A DNA stretch of 64,000 nucleotides, taken from Pezizomycotina sp. ARF18 (lineage: Eukaryota > Ascomycota). The notes below the pieces were generated by a model that saw only the letters and a list, made by a program, of their open reading frames with translations, made no database searches and was not told the origin of the DNA. The position numbers and the translations under genes were made by a program. Positions 23,414 through 35,067 of this stretch are shown piece after piece. Each line of letters begins with the position of its first letter. The first letter of the stretch is position 1. The DNA lies in the NCBI GenBank assembly GCA_002224055.1, contig AZLU01000031.1, positions 124,001 to 188,000 on the forward strand, read 5' to 3'.

Positions 23414-25434
23414 ATGGCACCCAAGGGATTCGCCGCACAAAATCCCTCGCGGCGCCAGAACTGGCTCACCAGCGTGATGGCAAAATGACGATCACACCCT
23501 GCGCCGCCTACATTCCGCATACTTCGTCGACGACTCCTCGCTGTACCACCACCGCCATCATCACTTCGGAGACGGCGATAAGCGGCGGGGTTCGGACATC
23601 TCAGAGGGCGGCAGCACGCGGGTAGAAGAACCGATATCGCCCCCGCTAGAAGGGATAATCTCGAACACACACATCGTAGATGATGATTTAGACCTAGAGA
23701 AGCAGGAGACGCAACCGGATGACGAGATTGATGAGGAAAAGGCGGGACCGAACGAGGACCAATGACGGTTGCGAGGGAGAAGGCACTGGAAGCTAGAAGG
23801 ACGGAGACATTGAAGGCTAAAGATCCTAATTTGGTACGTAAAAAAATCTCATTGCATACATATTGTGGTGGCGTTGAGTGCGGAATTCGAAAACCCGCGA
23901 AGTCTACCAAAAACATCATTACACGAGTTTCACTATTATGAAGTTTTCATTGCTAACTGTAAGTTTTATTTCAGGTAACATGGACGGAGCCGACGACACT
24001 GCAAATCCGAAAAATTGGTCCTTCAAGAAGAAATGGCTGCGACAGTCGTTGTATCCTCTTTCACTTTCATATCCCCCGTCTCCTCCTCCATGGTCGCTCC
24101 CGCGATCTCCACAATCTCTAAGGAATTCCACATTACATCCACTGTTGAAGCACAACTTACCATGTCAATATTCGTCCTCGCGTATGCCATTGGTCCTTTA
24201 TTTATGGGACGTTATCGGAGATATACGGCCGCGTACCTATTCTTCAATTATCGAACCTGTTTTACATGATATTTAACATCGCATGCGGAGTTTCCCAATC
24301 TAAAGGGCAAATGCTCGCATTTCGGTTCCTCTCCGGTCTCGGGGGTAGCGCACCGCTAGCGCTCGGTGGCGGTGTTTTTGTCGGACTGCTGGAGGGCCGA
24401 GGAACGTGGCAAAGCTATTTCAATTTACAGCTTAGCTCCACTTTTAGGGCCAGCTCTAGGTCCATAGCCGGAGGTTTTCTGACGCAAAGCGCTTCCTGGC
24501 GCTGGGTGTTCTACGTCACTTCTATCGCCGATGCTCTTATCCAGATTTCTGGCTTCTTTTCTTGAAGGAAACTTACGCGCCGAAGCTCTTGCACCGCAAA
24601 GCGGAAAGGCTCCGCAAGGAAACCGGAAATAACGCACTGCATACCGAGTTCGAACACCCCGACAAGACTTTGTTCAAGCTCCTCCGTACTAGTCTGGTCC
24701 GGCCCTTCAAGCTACTAGGCACACAAATAATCATCCAGGTATTGGCTGTATACATGGCGTTCCTGTACGGTCTGATGTATTTGGTCCTGAGTACCTTCCC
24801 GATCCTCTGGAGCGAGGAGTATCACATGCCCGTGGGCACCGGTGGCTTGAACTACCTTTCGCTCGGTCTCGGTCTTTTCCTCGGAGCTCAGATCTGCGCT
24901 CCTATCAATGATAAGGCATGTTTGGTTGTCCTTTCTTCGATCATTTATGTGTCTGTTCAAAGACTAACAAGAACACATAGATCTACCGCCGCCTTAAGAA
25001 ACGAAACAACAATACGGGTCGTCCAGAGTTTCGAGTTCCGCTCATGGTTCCCGGTTCCCTCCTCGTACGATCGGCTTGTTCTGTACGGATGGTCCGCACA
25101 GGCGCACACGCACTGGATCGTTCCCAATATCGGAGTCGTCTTCCTCGCAGCAGGTACCATCATGGGTTTCCAATCGATTCAAACCTACGTTGTCGACTCG
25201 TATACCAGATATGCTGCTAGCGCCATCGGTGCCGTGACCGTTCTGCGGTCGCTCGCTGGGTTCGGCTTCCCGTTGTTCGCACCTTACATGTATCAAAAGC
25301 TCCACTACGGGTGGGGTAATTCTTTGCTAGCCTTTCTGGCGATCTTTTTGGGTATTCCGGCGCCTTTCCTCCTGTGGAAATATGGTGAAGGGTTGAGGGC
25401 TAGGAGTACCTTCGCTGCTGGTCCTGGACGTTGA
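23414..25434 (+). CDS. MFS transporter, DHA1 drug:H+ antiporter type
   Basis: N-terminal cytoplasmic region of about 130 residues (acidic, His-rich) leads to NPKNWSFKKKWAATVVVSSF, the entry signature of fungal DHA1 carriers, then FTFISPVSSSMVAPAISTIS (helix 1), FVLAYAIGPLFMGPLSEIYG with the MFS motif A region, FRFLSGLGGSAPLALGGG, GGFLTQSASWRWVFYVTSIA, the central loop FFLKETYAPKLLHRKAERLR, and the C-terminal helices through GIPAPFLLWKYGEGLRARS. Introns: 23834-23974 (GTACGT...TTCAG) and 24916-24980, the latter with a GC donor. At least six frame changes, nearly all explicable as loss of one G or C from a run (near 23994, 24033, 24209, 25072). Expected role: proton-driven efflux of toxic compounds at the plasma membrane. 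No biosynthetic genes accompany it. Confidence 0.85.
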
Positions 25435-26414
25435 ACAAGCATAAAACGACTCGGGCTCGAACGATGGCAAACAAAGTATATATAGATATCTTTCGGATGT
25501 CAAGAACTTTTCTTATCGCCTCCGATAGATTTATCTTCCATCTTTTTCTTTGCTTTATTTTTCTTTCTTTTTTTTTTTTACCATTTACTTACCTTCTCGA
25601 TCTCGTGTTCAAAATCTTGCATGATACCACGGCGTTGTCATTTTGTCCGCTTTCATCATCTTGAATACCCCTTACCTACTTAATACTCTAGCACATATCA
25701 TTACCTCCAAAAGTTTGCTATTTTCAGGAATCCGTTTTTTTCCTTTCGTGATTAAACCCCTAGGTTCATTTGTTTCTTCTTGATGTATCGTGCTTGTAAA
25801 CACGCCGTGTGTCATCCTCAAATAATAATGCCCAGTTATGTCTTGATATCTTCACCTCTGTCATTTCGTTTTAGAGTTCACGTTACCTCTTCGAGGATTC
25901 TATACATGGTTAAAGACGTTAGATAATACTTAATAGAAAATAAAACGCATGCACTTATTGCAGAGTAGCCAAGAAATAAAAAGCAAAAGATATGTTATAA
26001 CATGAGATCAATCAGGATGAAATATAAATATATGTTCCTGAATTGGGGATCAGGTTCCAGCGCAATCTCGAGTTCGATGTGAGCAAGGAGGAATCTATTG
26101 ATATCATTAACATAACCAAAACGCCAAAGAGAAACCTGGGATAATATGAAAAAGATTACGTACAGCTCGTTAGATTGACTCAAGGGCACGAGCGAGAGTA
26201 AATATCTCCCCAAATGAGCCAATATCTCCTTAAAATATTTAGAACAATAATGTTTACTTCAAGAAATTTCGAAAGTGAGAAGATAAAAATTGTCTAGGCG
26301 AGCCTTTTGTCGATATGATATCATATGAAAATTGCCATCCGTTGTCAGAAGACTTGAATTCGGAGTCGTACAGAACCAGATCGTCCACGGTTGATGGTCA
26401 AACTCGAGGCTACT
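25435..26414. other. Intergenic, 3' flank of the MFS gene
   Basis: AT-rich with T runs near 25569; open frame 25995-26222 (-) not supported. Confidence 0.5.
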
Positions 26415-27089
26415 TCAACTCTTCCGATTCATGAGGTACGCTTGCTTGCAAAAGTCTGAAACGCAGTCCTTCATCTGCAGCCTCGCGAGTAGCTCTTTGA
26501 AAGTCGTAGGCGGCTCAATGAAACCTTCTGCATGTCTGCAGTGGTAAGCGACATGCACGAACCATACTCAAGTATTTAGTGCGTATTCGGGAGAGAATAC
26601 TCACAAAGAATGTAGCTGACAGAACCGCCTTCCAATCTCGTAATCCTCACGGTGGACGCTGGCCATCGTCCAGCTCCACGTTTTTATGGCAGATTTCCTT
26701 TCGGACCAAACTTCGTTCGAGAAGTCGCAGGCGCCGGACTGGGACGGTGACAAGTCGTCAGCCTTCCCCCGTGATTTCCACGGAATCCAGCTGGGAATCT
26801 GAAACTTTGATTTTAAATTCTGATAACTTGATTCTGTCGAAAGTGTAGCTTGCTGGACGTCTCGAGCATTCCGTGAGGGGAGGAAGACTTGTATTCTGCT
26901 ACGTATTCCCCTCGTTTTTTTAGCGGGACCGCTTCCGCCTGGCCCAGCCGTAAAAGAAATAGACCGAGGAAGATCCTTCTTAAAGCCATAGTTACTTGTT
27001 GTAGCGCATTGTATGCTTCTATAGACGCTTGCTGAATGATCTCTGAGTTGTCCGATCGGAAAATCGAGAACCCGTTGAGAAATAGGCAA
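26415..27089 (-). CDS. Hypothetical protein with one spliced intron
   Basis: Exon 1 (27089-26605) reads MPISQRVLDFPIGQLRDHSA, then basic and Ser-rich sequence, SWIPWKSRGKADDLSPSQSG and ASVHREDYEIGRRFCQLHS. The intron 26536-26604 (GTGAGT...CTGCAG) joins in frame to exon 2, LHAEGFIEPPTTFKELLARL followed by QMKDCVSDFCKQAYLMNRKS and a stop at 26415-26417. The clean splice and the change from weak to protein-like sequence in exon 2 support a real gene of about 200 residues. No domain recognised; no leader or membrane segment. Whether the middle of exon 1 is in the true frame is uncertain. Confidence 0.5.
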
Positions 27090-30000
27090 GGGAACGTGAA
27101 GGCCGATATTAGGTTAGCCTAGACCCGCCGGGCGGGGAAACGGCGTCCCTTTATATATGAGCAAGAAGGACCACATGAACAACTTCTAAATACAAATCTT
27201 AGCGGTAAATCCAGCTATTCATTCGCTGATATAACTAGAGTGGGAGAACAAATTAAGGTCCATAGATGGAGGCTGGAACGGATGTACTGCCTGTCGCGGA
27301 CCACACTAAGCGGCTAAATGGTTAAATACAGCCAGGCTCTGCAGGAAAGTAGGCTTTAAAGGAAGAAAAACTTCACAGTAGGGTCCATTGGATGCGTTGC
27401 TGCAATGAAAGCCTGGAGTCTGCCTCTACGTCCGCCAAACAAGCACGGGCGCGAAATATCCTGCTTCCAAGAAGGCTATCATCAAAAAATATTGCTTTCT
27501 ATAAAAGCCATCTCCACAACTGAGGGGCTGCTGTGACAACTTCATCGAGGACAAAAGGGGTCTGAACCTGGACAACCGCAGAGAGAAAGCATCGAGAACG
27601 AATGCAGATTTGTGCGGCGGATTGAATGGTATTGCTATCTTGTTCTTCACCTTGGACTTTGCTCAACCCTGAATTACCTATGAATTTGCTTTTGCTTGAA
27701 GATCCTGGCTCCACCCGAGAGGCAGCCCCCAATGCTCACGAGATGGCATCCCACCTTATTCCTTTGGGGACCACTACCAGAGTTCGAAAGAGATTCGCCT
27801 TCCGATGTAATTTCCAGATTCTGAAGCTTCGGGAATGTGGAGTTCTCAAATTATCGGTGGTGATGATAGGAAGCTTATACAAATCGTAAGAAAATGTTTA
27901 CCAGAAATTGAAGAAGACCATTACGGCACCAATACTGGACAAAGCACAAGAGTGACATTGAATATGTATCCACCTCTGCGAGGAAAAGAAGAATGCAGCG
28001 GGCCCCTGGCATGGTTTTGAGTTTAGATCTACCGTCCTTCTATGAAGCTCAGTTTCCCGAGGTATTTCGTCGACGAAACGACCTAGCATCCGAATGGTGA
28101 AGTAATGGCACCTCAACTCCTATCCCCAAATCGCAAAAGCTTGGTTATTTTAACCGGCCATGTACTTACTTCGAGTGGTGTACTTATTCTTGCTCAAAAC
28201 CATAACTTGATCTACCAAGTCCTGGGCTTTCGAGGTTAAGAGGATCAAATCGTGGTACAAAATTCAAGTTATGAACCAGAACAATGCAAAAACACCGTTG
28301 TCTCTTACAGCAGCTCCGGGTTATAAAACTAGTATAATTTAAAGCATCTCCTGTACGTGCCTTGAATGGCATGGTTCATTTCTCCCTGGACTATACTTTG
28401 GTCTACCTCCATTTTGTGATTTTTCAAACCGCCAACGAAATAATAAATCGTAGCAATAACAAGAAAACTGGTATCCCAAACCTCATCACTAGAACCCAAA
28501 ATCCATATAATTGGAAGCAGATCACTTCTGCAGTTTGAATTATATGCTTGGTTCGTTCGGAACCATAACTAGGTCTGGTCATGTTTTGTACTTTACAACT
28601 TTACGAGACGACGACGCGGAGGAAATGAATAAATGTAAAAATGGAAAATAATGATATCTCAAACCACATCTGTAAAGCACAAAATAGATGCAGTTCGAAG
28701 CAGCGTACTTCGGTGCTTTGAAAGGTATACGCCGTTTAGCAAAAAGCTATAAGTTGGTCTGCTCGTGTTTTGTATTTTCAGTTCGTCAAGTGAGGATCGC
28801 GCGAACAGAGAGGTCAAATTAGAATTCCATAAATCATAACTGCTCAAGTAGTATCCTGCTGTAATATAAACGCCAGTATTCAATTCCCCTGAGCGCCCGG
28901 AATATAAGGATGTAAGATTTATGGTATGTCAAGTTAAGATGAGGTGCTCTCGTGCGCACCTTCTCAGACTTTCATCACCAACCTAGGCTACCGAGAGAGC
29001 AACTTCTCCATCAGAGATTTTGGCATCTCAACATCCACGACACGATTAACCACAGGCATCTCTAAATGCACCGATAGTAAGCGCGTTAAATGGTGTTATT
29101 AATGGGCCTTGGCTGTGCCATTGCGTCTTGCATCAACAAGAATGATGTTCGTCTGAAAGAAATTCGTCGACATACCCACCAAGGTCATAAAAACTTGAAA
29201 CATCAGGATTCCCAAACTACTCTCTACGGATTCAAGAGTGATTGGATTAGATGTAGCCTATGTGCGCGCATCGAATGCGCCGTTAAATTCTTGTTTGACA
29301 CTAGCCTTGAACCTCAACATCACGAGGTGGTAACCTTGCTCTCGTCAATTCGCCGAGAAGGTAAGGTCAGAGGTAAAACACCACCCTCATAGCGTCCCAA
29401 CTTATCACAACACAGCAAAAGAACACCCATTCTGTGTCTGGCTGACTCGACTGGATTCGATAGAGGCGTGATTTTACGTTTCCTATGACATTTGATCCGC
29501 CCTCATCACAAGATTCTCACTTTTGGACTATATGAATTGAACTCAAACAGGAATCACAACTATCGCCCAAGATGCATCCCGAACTATCCTACTATAGAAA
29601 ATGAAAACCGCCATGGATTTCTGTGAGTGTAGAAGAATGTAATGCCGGGTTTTGTTTGTTCTGTAGTTGAGTTGTGGTCTCCATTTGTTCCGCGGTTAAC
29701 TCGCCCATTGCATGACGAGGGGGACGAGCGAGGCTATATAAATCACCTATGTCCCAATATCTTAACATATACTCTCACAACAAAAGGACATTGGCGCTAT
29801 ATGCGCTTAGGGCTAAAGCACTGATTGGAGCCGATTTTGGCTCGTGGTTTAGGTGTTTGGGATGCTCGGTCCCGGGGCTGATGATATGGCGCCGGCTCAA
29901 TCCTCATCGACGAAAAACTCGCGATCGCAGGATCACGGCTGACTAAAGCACTACGGGCCGCGCAAAGAAATATAGCATTTGAAAGCGCTCAATGAGGCAC

Positions 30001-30124
30001 GTTGATTGCTGTATTTCTTGATTTGGGTTGAGTTGGGTTGATGGGACTTGATCTACCATCTTTCTATCTCGTGTATCTAGGTTTTTTTTTTTTTTTTTTT
30101 TTCGGCACTATTTGAAATTGCAGC
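27090..30124. other. Gene-poor stretch with a decayed tandem array
   Basis: No supported gene over about 3 kb. It holds the degenerate array at 28020-28930. Frames at 27426-27889 and 29090-29392 have no recognisable content. A TATA-like TATATAAAT at about 29736 has no convincing gene behind it, and a T(20) run lies at about 30080-30101. Confidence 0.5.
28020..28930. repeat. Degenerate tandem repeat, unit about 185 bp, four to five units
   Basis: A diverged block close to ATAACTTGGTCTRC followed by TGTTTTGTATTTT recurs at 28201, 28391, 28564 and 28747 (steps 190, 173, 183), with a probable weaker copy near 28022. The later part of two units also aligns: CAAACCACATCTGTAAAGCA against CAAACCTCATCACTAGAACC, then a shared GAAGCAG. 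Identity between units is low, so the array is old. Confidence 0.55.
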
Positions 30125-30307
30125 ATGGTTAACCTCTCCCTCTACCAAACAACCAACGAACAAACCCTCCATCAGCTACCACTAAAAATTCTGCCAAAAC
30201 TGCTAGAAAGCTCATTCGACAGCATACAGACTTCGATAGGTGCATCTCTGCTAAATGTCCTTCCACGTCTATCTTCATTACTTATAAAGCTCAAGAGCGG
30301 GGGCTAA
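30125..30307 (+). CDS. Possible small protein of 60 residues
   Basis: Reads MVNLSLYQTTNEQTLHQLPL followed by Leu/Ser-rich helical sequence and ends LLIKLKSGG. It starts just after a T(20) run and ends 60 bp before the next ATG, so it may be a short gene or an upstream frame in the leader of the 30368 gene. Protein-like composition is the only support. Confidence 0.3.
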   Translation: MVNLSLYQTTNEQTLHQLPLKILPKLLESSFDSIQTSIGASLLNVLPRLSSLLIKLKSGG

Positions 30308-30367
30308 CTTTAACAAAGACAGTGACCGACAAAACCCCCTAAAAGAGGTATACATTCAAAAGCAACG

Positions 30368-30866
30368 ATGGACAACGTCGACACGCCAGCCACTGGCCCT
30401 GGTGTTACCAGCAACGGGACCGAGTTCAGTATCCGCAGGAAGACCGGCATCCTCAATCCTTACCTTCCTTGTACGTCCTTCTCCTTCATTTTCTCTTCCC
30501 TTCTATTATTCCAATCTCATCTCACATTGACGAATCGCTGCTGACCTGTCTGTTCTGTCGCAGCTGACCACGTCGCCATCTCCTACCTCTGCCTCATGGG
30601 CACCTTACTCCTTACCCTCTTCATTTACCTCTTCGTCACCATCCGCCGCATCATTTGCCCTCCCAAATCCGGCTGGTGTCCCATCCTCAAGGAGCAGGAA
30701 ATCAGGCTGTCGGCTTTAGGACAGCCGAGAGGCAGCTCAAGGAGTGCGAGGAGATAAAGTACAAGAGGGCCGAGAAGGCGGAGAAGAGGAGGATGATCAG
30801 GAGGTTAGGGCGGCGGAGGAGGCGATTGCCGGTGCGGCGCCGGAGAGTGATTGCGTCGTTATGTAA
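30368..30866 (+). CDS. Small single-pass membrane protein
   Basis: Exon 1 encodes a 34-residue polar N-terminus (MDNVDTPATGPGVTSNGTEF, with an N-glycosylation-type NGT). The intron 30471-30563 (GTACGT...TCGCAG) lies just before the membrane segment and joins LP to SDHVAISYLCLMGTLLLTLF; the helix continues IYLFVTIRR and is followed by PPKSGWCPILKEQE, a charged Lys/Glu coiled-coil-like stretch (KYKRAEKAEKRR) and an acidic end (DDQEVRAAEEAIAGAAPESD). Two frame changes lie in the tail. About 150 residues. It shares the plan of the five genes at 39.6-46.0 kb: short N-terminal exon, intron, one transmembrane helix, polar tail. Family not recognised. Confidence 0.65.
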
Positions 30867-31402
30867 ATGGGAGGAAGGGATGTTGATAATACTTCTATGA
30901 GATCACTAAAATTTAGAGGGAGGAAAGGGAAAGGGCTTATTTAATTCTTTTATGGACTCACGGGGAGGATGCACGACTTCAATCTTTTCTTCGTTCTTAT
31001 ACGATGAGTTTTTCTTGGAAGTGTAACTATAAGGAAGTGCGGGATATCGATACTCTCAGTACTCAGAATTGATACAATAAACGTTAATACTAGCAAAGCA
31101 CCAGTAAGCCTGATATATAGGGGGAGCGAGACCTTGAAAAATATCGAGTCTTAGCCCTGGGCGTGATTGGACATTTGGAATCCCGGCCCAGTAAACTGGA
31201 ATAAAATCGTTATAGCAGGAAACTAGGGGCTGCGACATCGCGAGAGCCCATATTAGTAATGATGCTTCCGATCACGAGCGAGTCAAACAATAATAGAGAC
31301 GCAGTAGCTACATGATATCATAACGCCATATAACAATGCAATATTACACTATACCACTCTAGCAGGACTATAAGATGCTCGCTCCTCGCTCCCGCGGCTC
31401 TA
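30867..31402. other. Convergent intergenic region
   Basis: Between the 3' ends of the membrane protein gene (+) and the aspartic protease (-). AT-rich, nothing supported. Confidence 0.6.
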
Positions 31403-32727
31403 TCAGAAGATCTTCTTCAACCCCATCTTCAACCTCGCCCACTTATCCTTAAACCAAGCCCCAACTTTCCCCCACGCCCCCAAGCTCCCAAGCTTCCCTT
31501 TCGGACACCACCCGAACCTAACCCCATCCTTATCAAAGCAAGCCGTAATAGCTTTAAACATTATATCCCCGTACACCTGCGGACCCGCTCCTTCCCCCGT
31601 CTGCTGTACGCTTCCGTAACATACTTCCCCTTTCTTCGAGAACACCATTAAGTTCCCCGGGATTTTAATATGCTTATCCACTACCGGTAAGTACAAGTCC
31701 GGCGTGATACTACTACAAGGGAACACCCACATCATATCGCCCGCGCTGTAATAAGCGCCTGTTACATTCGTGTAGTAGTACTTTACGAACTCCTGCTGTA
31801 GTAATAGTAGAGTGGTCCCTGTATCCGCGATGGCTGGGTTACCGTTTACCCCGGGAACGCGTACCACTTATCGCTCAAACTGCTATCGATATTAACCCAC
31901 TCCGGCGCATCACACAAACAAGTACCGAACGTGTAACTAGACGGGTTAACGTCGCCGTGGTATAAATCCACCGTAAACATCCCCGAGGCTACAGCACCCT
32001 GCGACCCCGCGTTATCGAGCCAGGCGGCTTGCTTCGTCGGGCTAACCCTGTTATTCCCTCCAAAGCTGAGTCCTAATACACCGTCGCTCTTGTCGCCGGC
32101 GCCACCGAGGCCGATGGCATTTATGGCGCATTCGACGGCTTGGTTTTTAACGACTAGTCCGCCGATGGAGACTTCGCCGAACGCGACTGTACCGGACGCG
32201 TTGCTTTTGTCGAGGTAGTCGATCTCCCATGTATAACCCGGCGTAGCGTGCGAGCAGTCGTAGGTATTATGTTTCGCGGGCGCGGTCGATGGGTCGGCGT
32301 ACACCCATAGGTCGGACGAGCCGGTGTCGTAGTCTAGGTAGAACGTCTTACCGTCTATTAACGTCGGCGAGAGCCAGGATACGTCGGAGTTGTAAGTTTT
32401 CGCGGAGACTTGCGCTGCGTTGGCTTGCGGTAGCTTTTGTGCGGTGACGGCGAGCTTGCTTACGCCGAGGGATAGGGAGGGGGAGGGTGGAGTGAATAAG
32501 GAGTCTACGAGCTCGGCGACGGAGGTGGGGATAGGCATGGAGTACTTGTTGTATGCTTTTATTAGAGCGCGGTGGGCGTCGGGTGCGTAGTTTGCGTTGG
32601 GTATGGCGGGGACGATTGCTAGTTTTGATGTGTCGATATTTGTCGGGCTTGAAGGGTCCGTGCCGGTTGGTGCGGCCGAGGCGATGCCCGCGGCGTAGAC
32701 GAGGAAAGCGAGTGTGGGGGCGAGCAT
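31403..32727 (-). CDS. Secreted aspartic protease, family A1 (penicillopepsin-like)
   Basis: From ATG 32727 the product has a signal peptide (LAPTLAFLVYAAGIASAAP), a propeptide of about 90 residues, the first catalytic motif in FYLDYDTGSSDLWV (Asp near residue 134), a flap region TWEIDYLDKSNASGTVAFG, SDGVLGLSFG, and the second catalytic motif IADTGTTLLLLQQEF. It ends DGVRFGWCPKGKLGSLGAW and a basic tail. Both catalytic Asp residues are present. The flap reads YLDKS where most fungal members have YGDGS. A one-base loss in the G run near 31849 shifts the frame between the lobes; otherwise the gene appears complete and intronless at about 440 residues. Function: acid endopeptidase acting outside the cell or in the vacuole; the leader favours secretion. 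Confidence 0.88.
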
Positions 32728-34152
32728 CTTGAAGATACAGCCCAAAAAGGATGTGGAATGTTAGGATGATACTAAACTTGTACTATAGAAGCTTCTTCAA
32801 ACAAAGTCGAGATACGGACCAGCAGATTATAAGAAAAAGAGAGAAAGGAAAGAGGGAAACGAGCGTATCCACTGCAAGCAGTTGGCGTTGAAGCCTCGAG
32901 GATTAATTCCTGTAAAAGCCCACGAGTTTTCCGTAATTATAAACGACTGTATCGAAAACCCCAACACGAGTTCGAGAAAACCGAAAAAGAACGAACGAAT
33001 CCTCCAAAATGGACAATCTCAAGAGAAAAGGGCCGGAAAGTCGCAAGATTAAGTACTATATCATCGAGAATGCTCTTTCGTCGCGAAAGCCGTACGAGAA
33101 GCTCTTTAGCCACGATTCACAGCTAAGATCCTGAGCTCCAAGGGCATTAACTAGCGCTTAATCACGCCCATATTGCTAGTATGGAGAATATCAGCGAATT
33201 TACCCTTTAATTATCCAAAATTCACCGGTGATGATTTCCCGTTCATTCATTCAATGGCATATGGCTAAAATGCAGATGAACTGGTAAAATCAGCGATTCG
33301 AAATCATCGTTCGCATTGTGCGAAGAATGCGCTTAGAAGAATCTTGAAACACCGCCCATTTACCGTCAGGCCTTTCGCCTCTGTTTCACCGTAACCACCC
33401 CGCATACAAAGAACACAAAACAATTCATACGAATAGCACATGGCAATCCGAGGACAAACCAAGATTTAGGCGAACGGCTCTCACCAAAGGTGCATGCTTC
33501 GAGATTGACTTGGCATTGACATGAGATTTCAAAATCGGCATTGATACCGAATATAAACAGCTGCGACAGTTAATAAGCAGTACTAAAGGAATTCCGTAAT
33601 GACACTGAACGCTTGATAACCTGATACCGAAATAGAAACTGATGTATTCACTGGCTTTACATTTCGAAGTTGAGCAACGGGGAGATGGTCACAAAATAGC
33701 TGTTTTTTTTTTTTTGTAACCCAATAATCGACTTCTCTTTTCGAATATTGGTATAATTTTTGGCTCCGTCCATTGGTTCCCTTGGAGTTGTCAGTCGGAG
33801 CTTTGCTCTGTACGAAGACAAATAATTACTATAGAGATTGCAAGTGCAAAGGACAGGAAGACGAGAAACTAGGGATACCGATCTGGAAAATAGCAAGCGA
33901 ATAGCTTAACTATACTATTTTAGTATAGCTGCGTAACTCAATGAGGTCTGTGATATATTCTTCGCGCTAAAAATCCAGGCATAGAGCGTACAATACACCT
34001 ATAAAAACACGCTCACCACCCGCCTTTCCACCACCAAAAATTCGTCCATATAAAAAAACTCATCATCAACTCCATCATCTTCATCGCGATCACGACGATT
34101 CCAACACGAAAAAAATAGTAAAAAAAAAAATTATAAAAAAAGAAGAATGAGC
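32728..34152. other. Intergenic, no supported gene
   Basis: Promoter side of the protease, then AT-rich DNA with a T(13) run near 33703 and A runs near 34120, just downstream of the tRNA gene (possible Pol III terminator on the minus strand, where these A runs read as T). Confidence 0.5.
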
Positions 34153-34265
34153 TGGAGACACCAGGAATTGAACCCGGGACCTCTTCCAGACTTGGAGCTG
34201 GTTCAATTCCTTGAATCCGTGCTGCTAGTGCTAAGGAAGCGCGCTACCAACTGCGCTATATCCCC
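34153..34265 (-). tRNA. tRNA-Ala (AGC) with 40-nt intron
   Basis: The minus strand folds as a complete cloverleaf of 73 nt after removal of an intron: acceptor GGGGATA with TGTCTCC, D arm GCGC/GCGC with 8-nt loop, anticodon stem CTTCC/GGAAG with loop TTAGCAT, variable loop AGGTC, T arm CCGGG-TTCAATT-CCTGG, discriminator A. Anticodon AGC and the G3:U70 pair, the alanine identity element, agree. The intron at 34189-34228 sits one base 3' of the anticodon, the canonical position. It contains a 12-nt perfect complement of the T-arm sequence. Confidence 0.95.
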
Positions 34266-34675
34266 TGTTGTTGAATTGGATGGTCAGGTGAGCGGGAAAT
34301 TGTGTATGTAAAGTTATGTTATGCTTTGAGGGAATTTTTTGCGGCATGGGTTGGGTGAAAATTTTTTCATCTAGATGCTTTGACCGACCGGGATTTGTCA
34401 GAAGTAGCGTGGAAGAATATGTCTCGGAAGGGGCGAGCTTAAGCTTGAGGTTGAGCTTATGAGCTTGGCTATATTGGGAACTCAATATATAAATATTTCC
34501 TTAATCCGATGAATAAATTCGGGACTTTATAACATAATTGTACATATATATCTCAAGGAAGTGGAATATAACGATGACGGTTCAAACAACTTCTGCACAC
34601 AATCCTCTCCGTGGCAAAAGAGACAATTTATAATTAAATATGTACAACGAGAAATAGACCAGAAGCCAAATGGCA
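34266..34675. other. Intergenic upstream of the tRNA
   Basis: AT-rich 5' flank of the tRNA gene; nothing else supported. Confidence 0.5.
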
Positions 34676-34795
34676 AAGGTGTTGCGATATCTCCCACGTC
34701 CTTCTCCTCGGATCGGTAATAGTCGCCGCCTATCACTCTCATTTCTGCGGCGCTGGGATCGTCCCGGGCTAGACCCACAAAGGTGTTCGAGGTTG
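34676..34795 (-). pseudogene. Fragment related to the 37.9 kb gene
   Basis: The minus strand reads TFVGLARDDPSAAEMRVIGG then DYYRSEEKDVGDIA. This aligns base by base with the plus strand at about 37895-38007, apart from an 8-bp gap, with many differences at third codon positions. The similarity stops abruptly after GATATCGC. Too short to be a full gene; most likely a partial inverted duplication. Confidence 0.6.
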
Positions 34796-35067
34796 CACGA
34801 TTTCTCCTGGATAGATTGCGAGGAAACTAGGAACCAGAAGAAAAAAAATTATCTACAGACTAACAAAGAAAAACAGAGACGAATTATATATATGGGAATT
34901 ATCAAAACGAAGCAAAAATGTACTTGATGCGTAAGTAAGGCCGCAACAAGGAGACAGCATGATGTTGTTGTAGGACGCATTGTCGGCAGCAGGAAGAGAA
35001 TAATAAAAGAATACCTCGGCAAGATATAGTAATATATGAATGAAAAATGAAAGCCAACGGCAGATAT
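34796..35067. other. 3' flank of the zinc-finger gene
   Basis: No supported gene; likely 3' UTR. Confidence 0.5.

Noticed and set aside
23414-25434. MFS gene as part of a secondary-metabolite cluster with the MDR reductase
   Set aside because: The two are nearly 30 kb apart and no synthase, terpene cyclase, P450 or pathway regulator lies between them.
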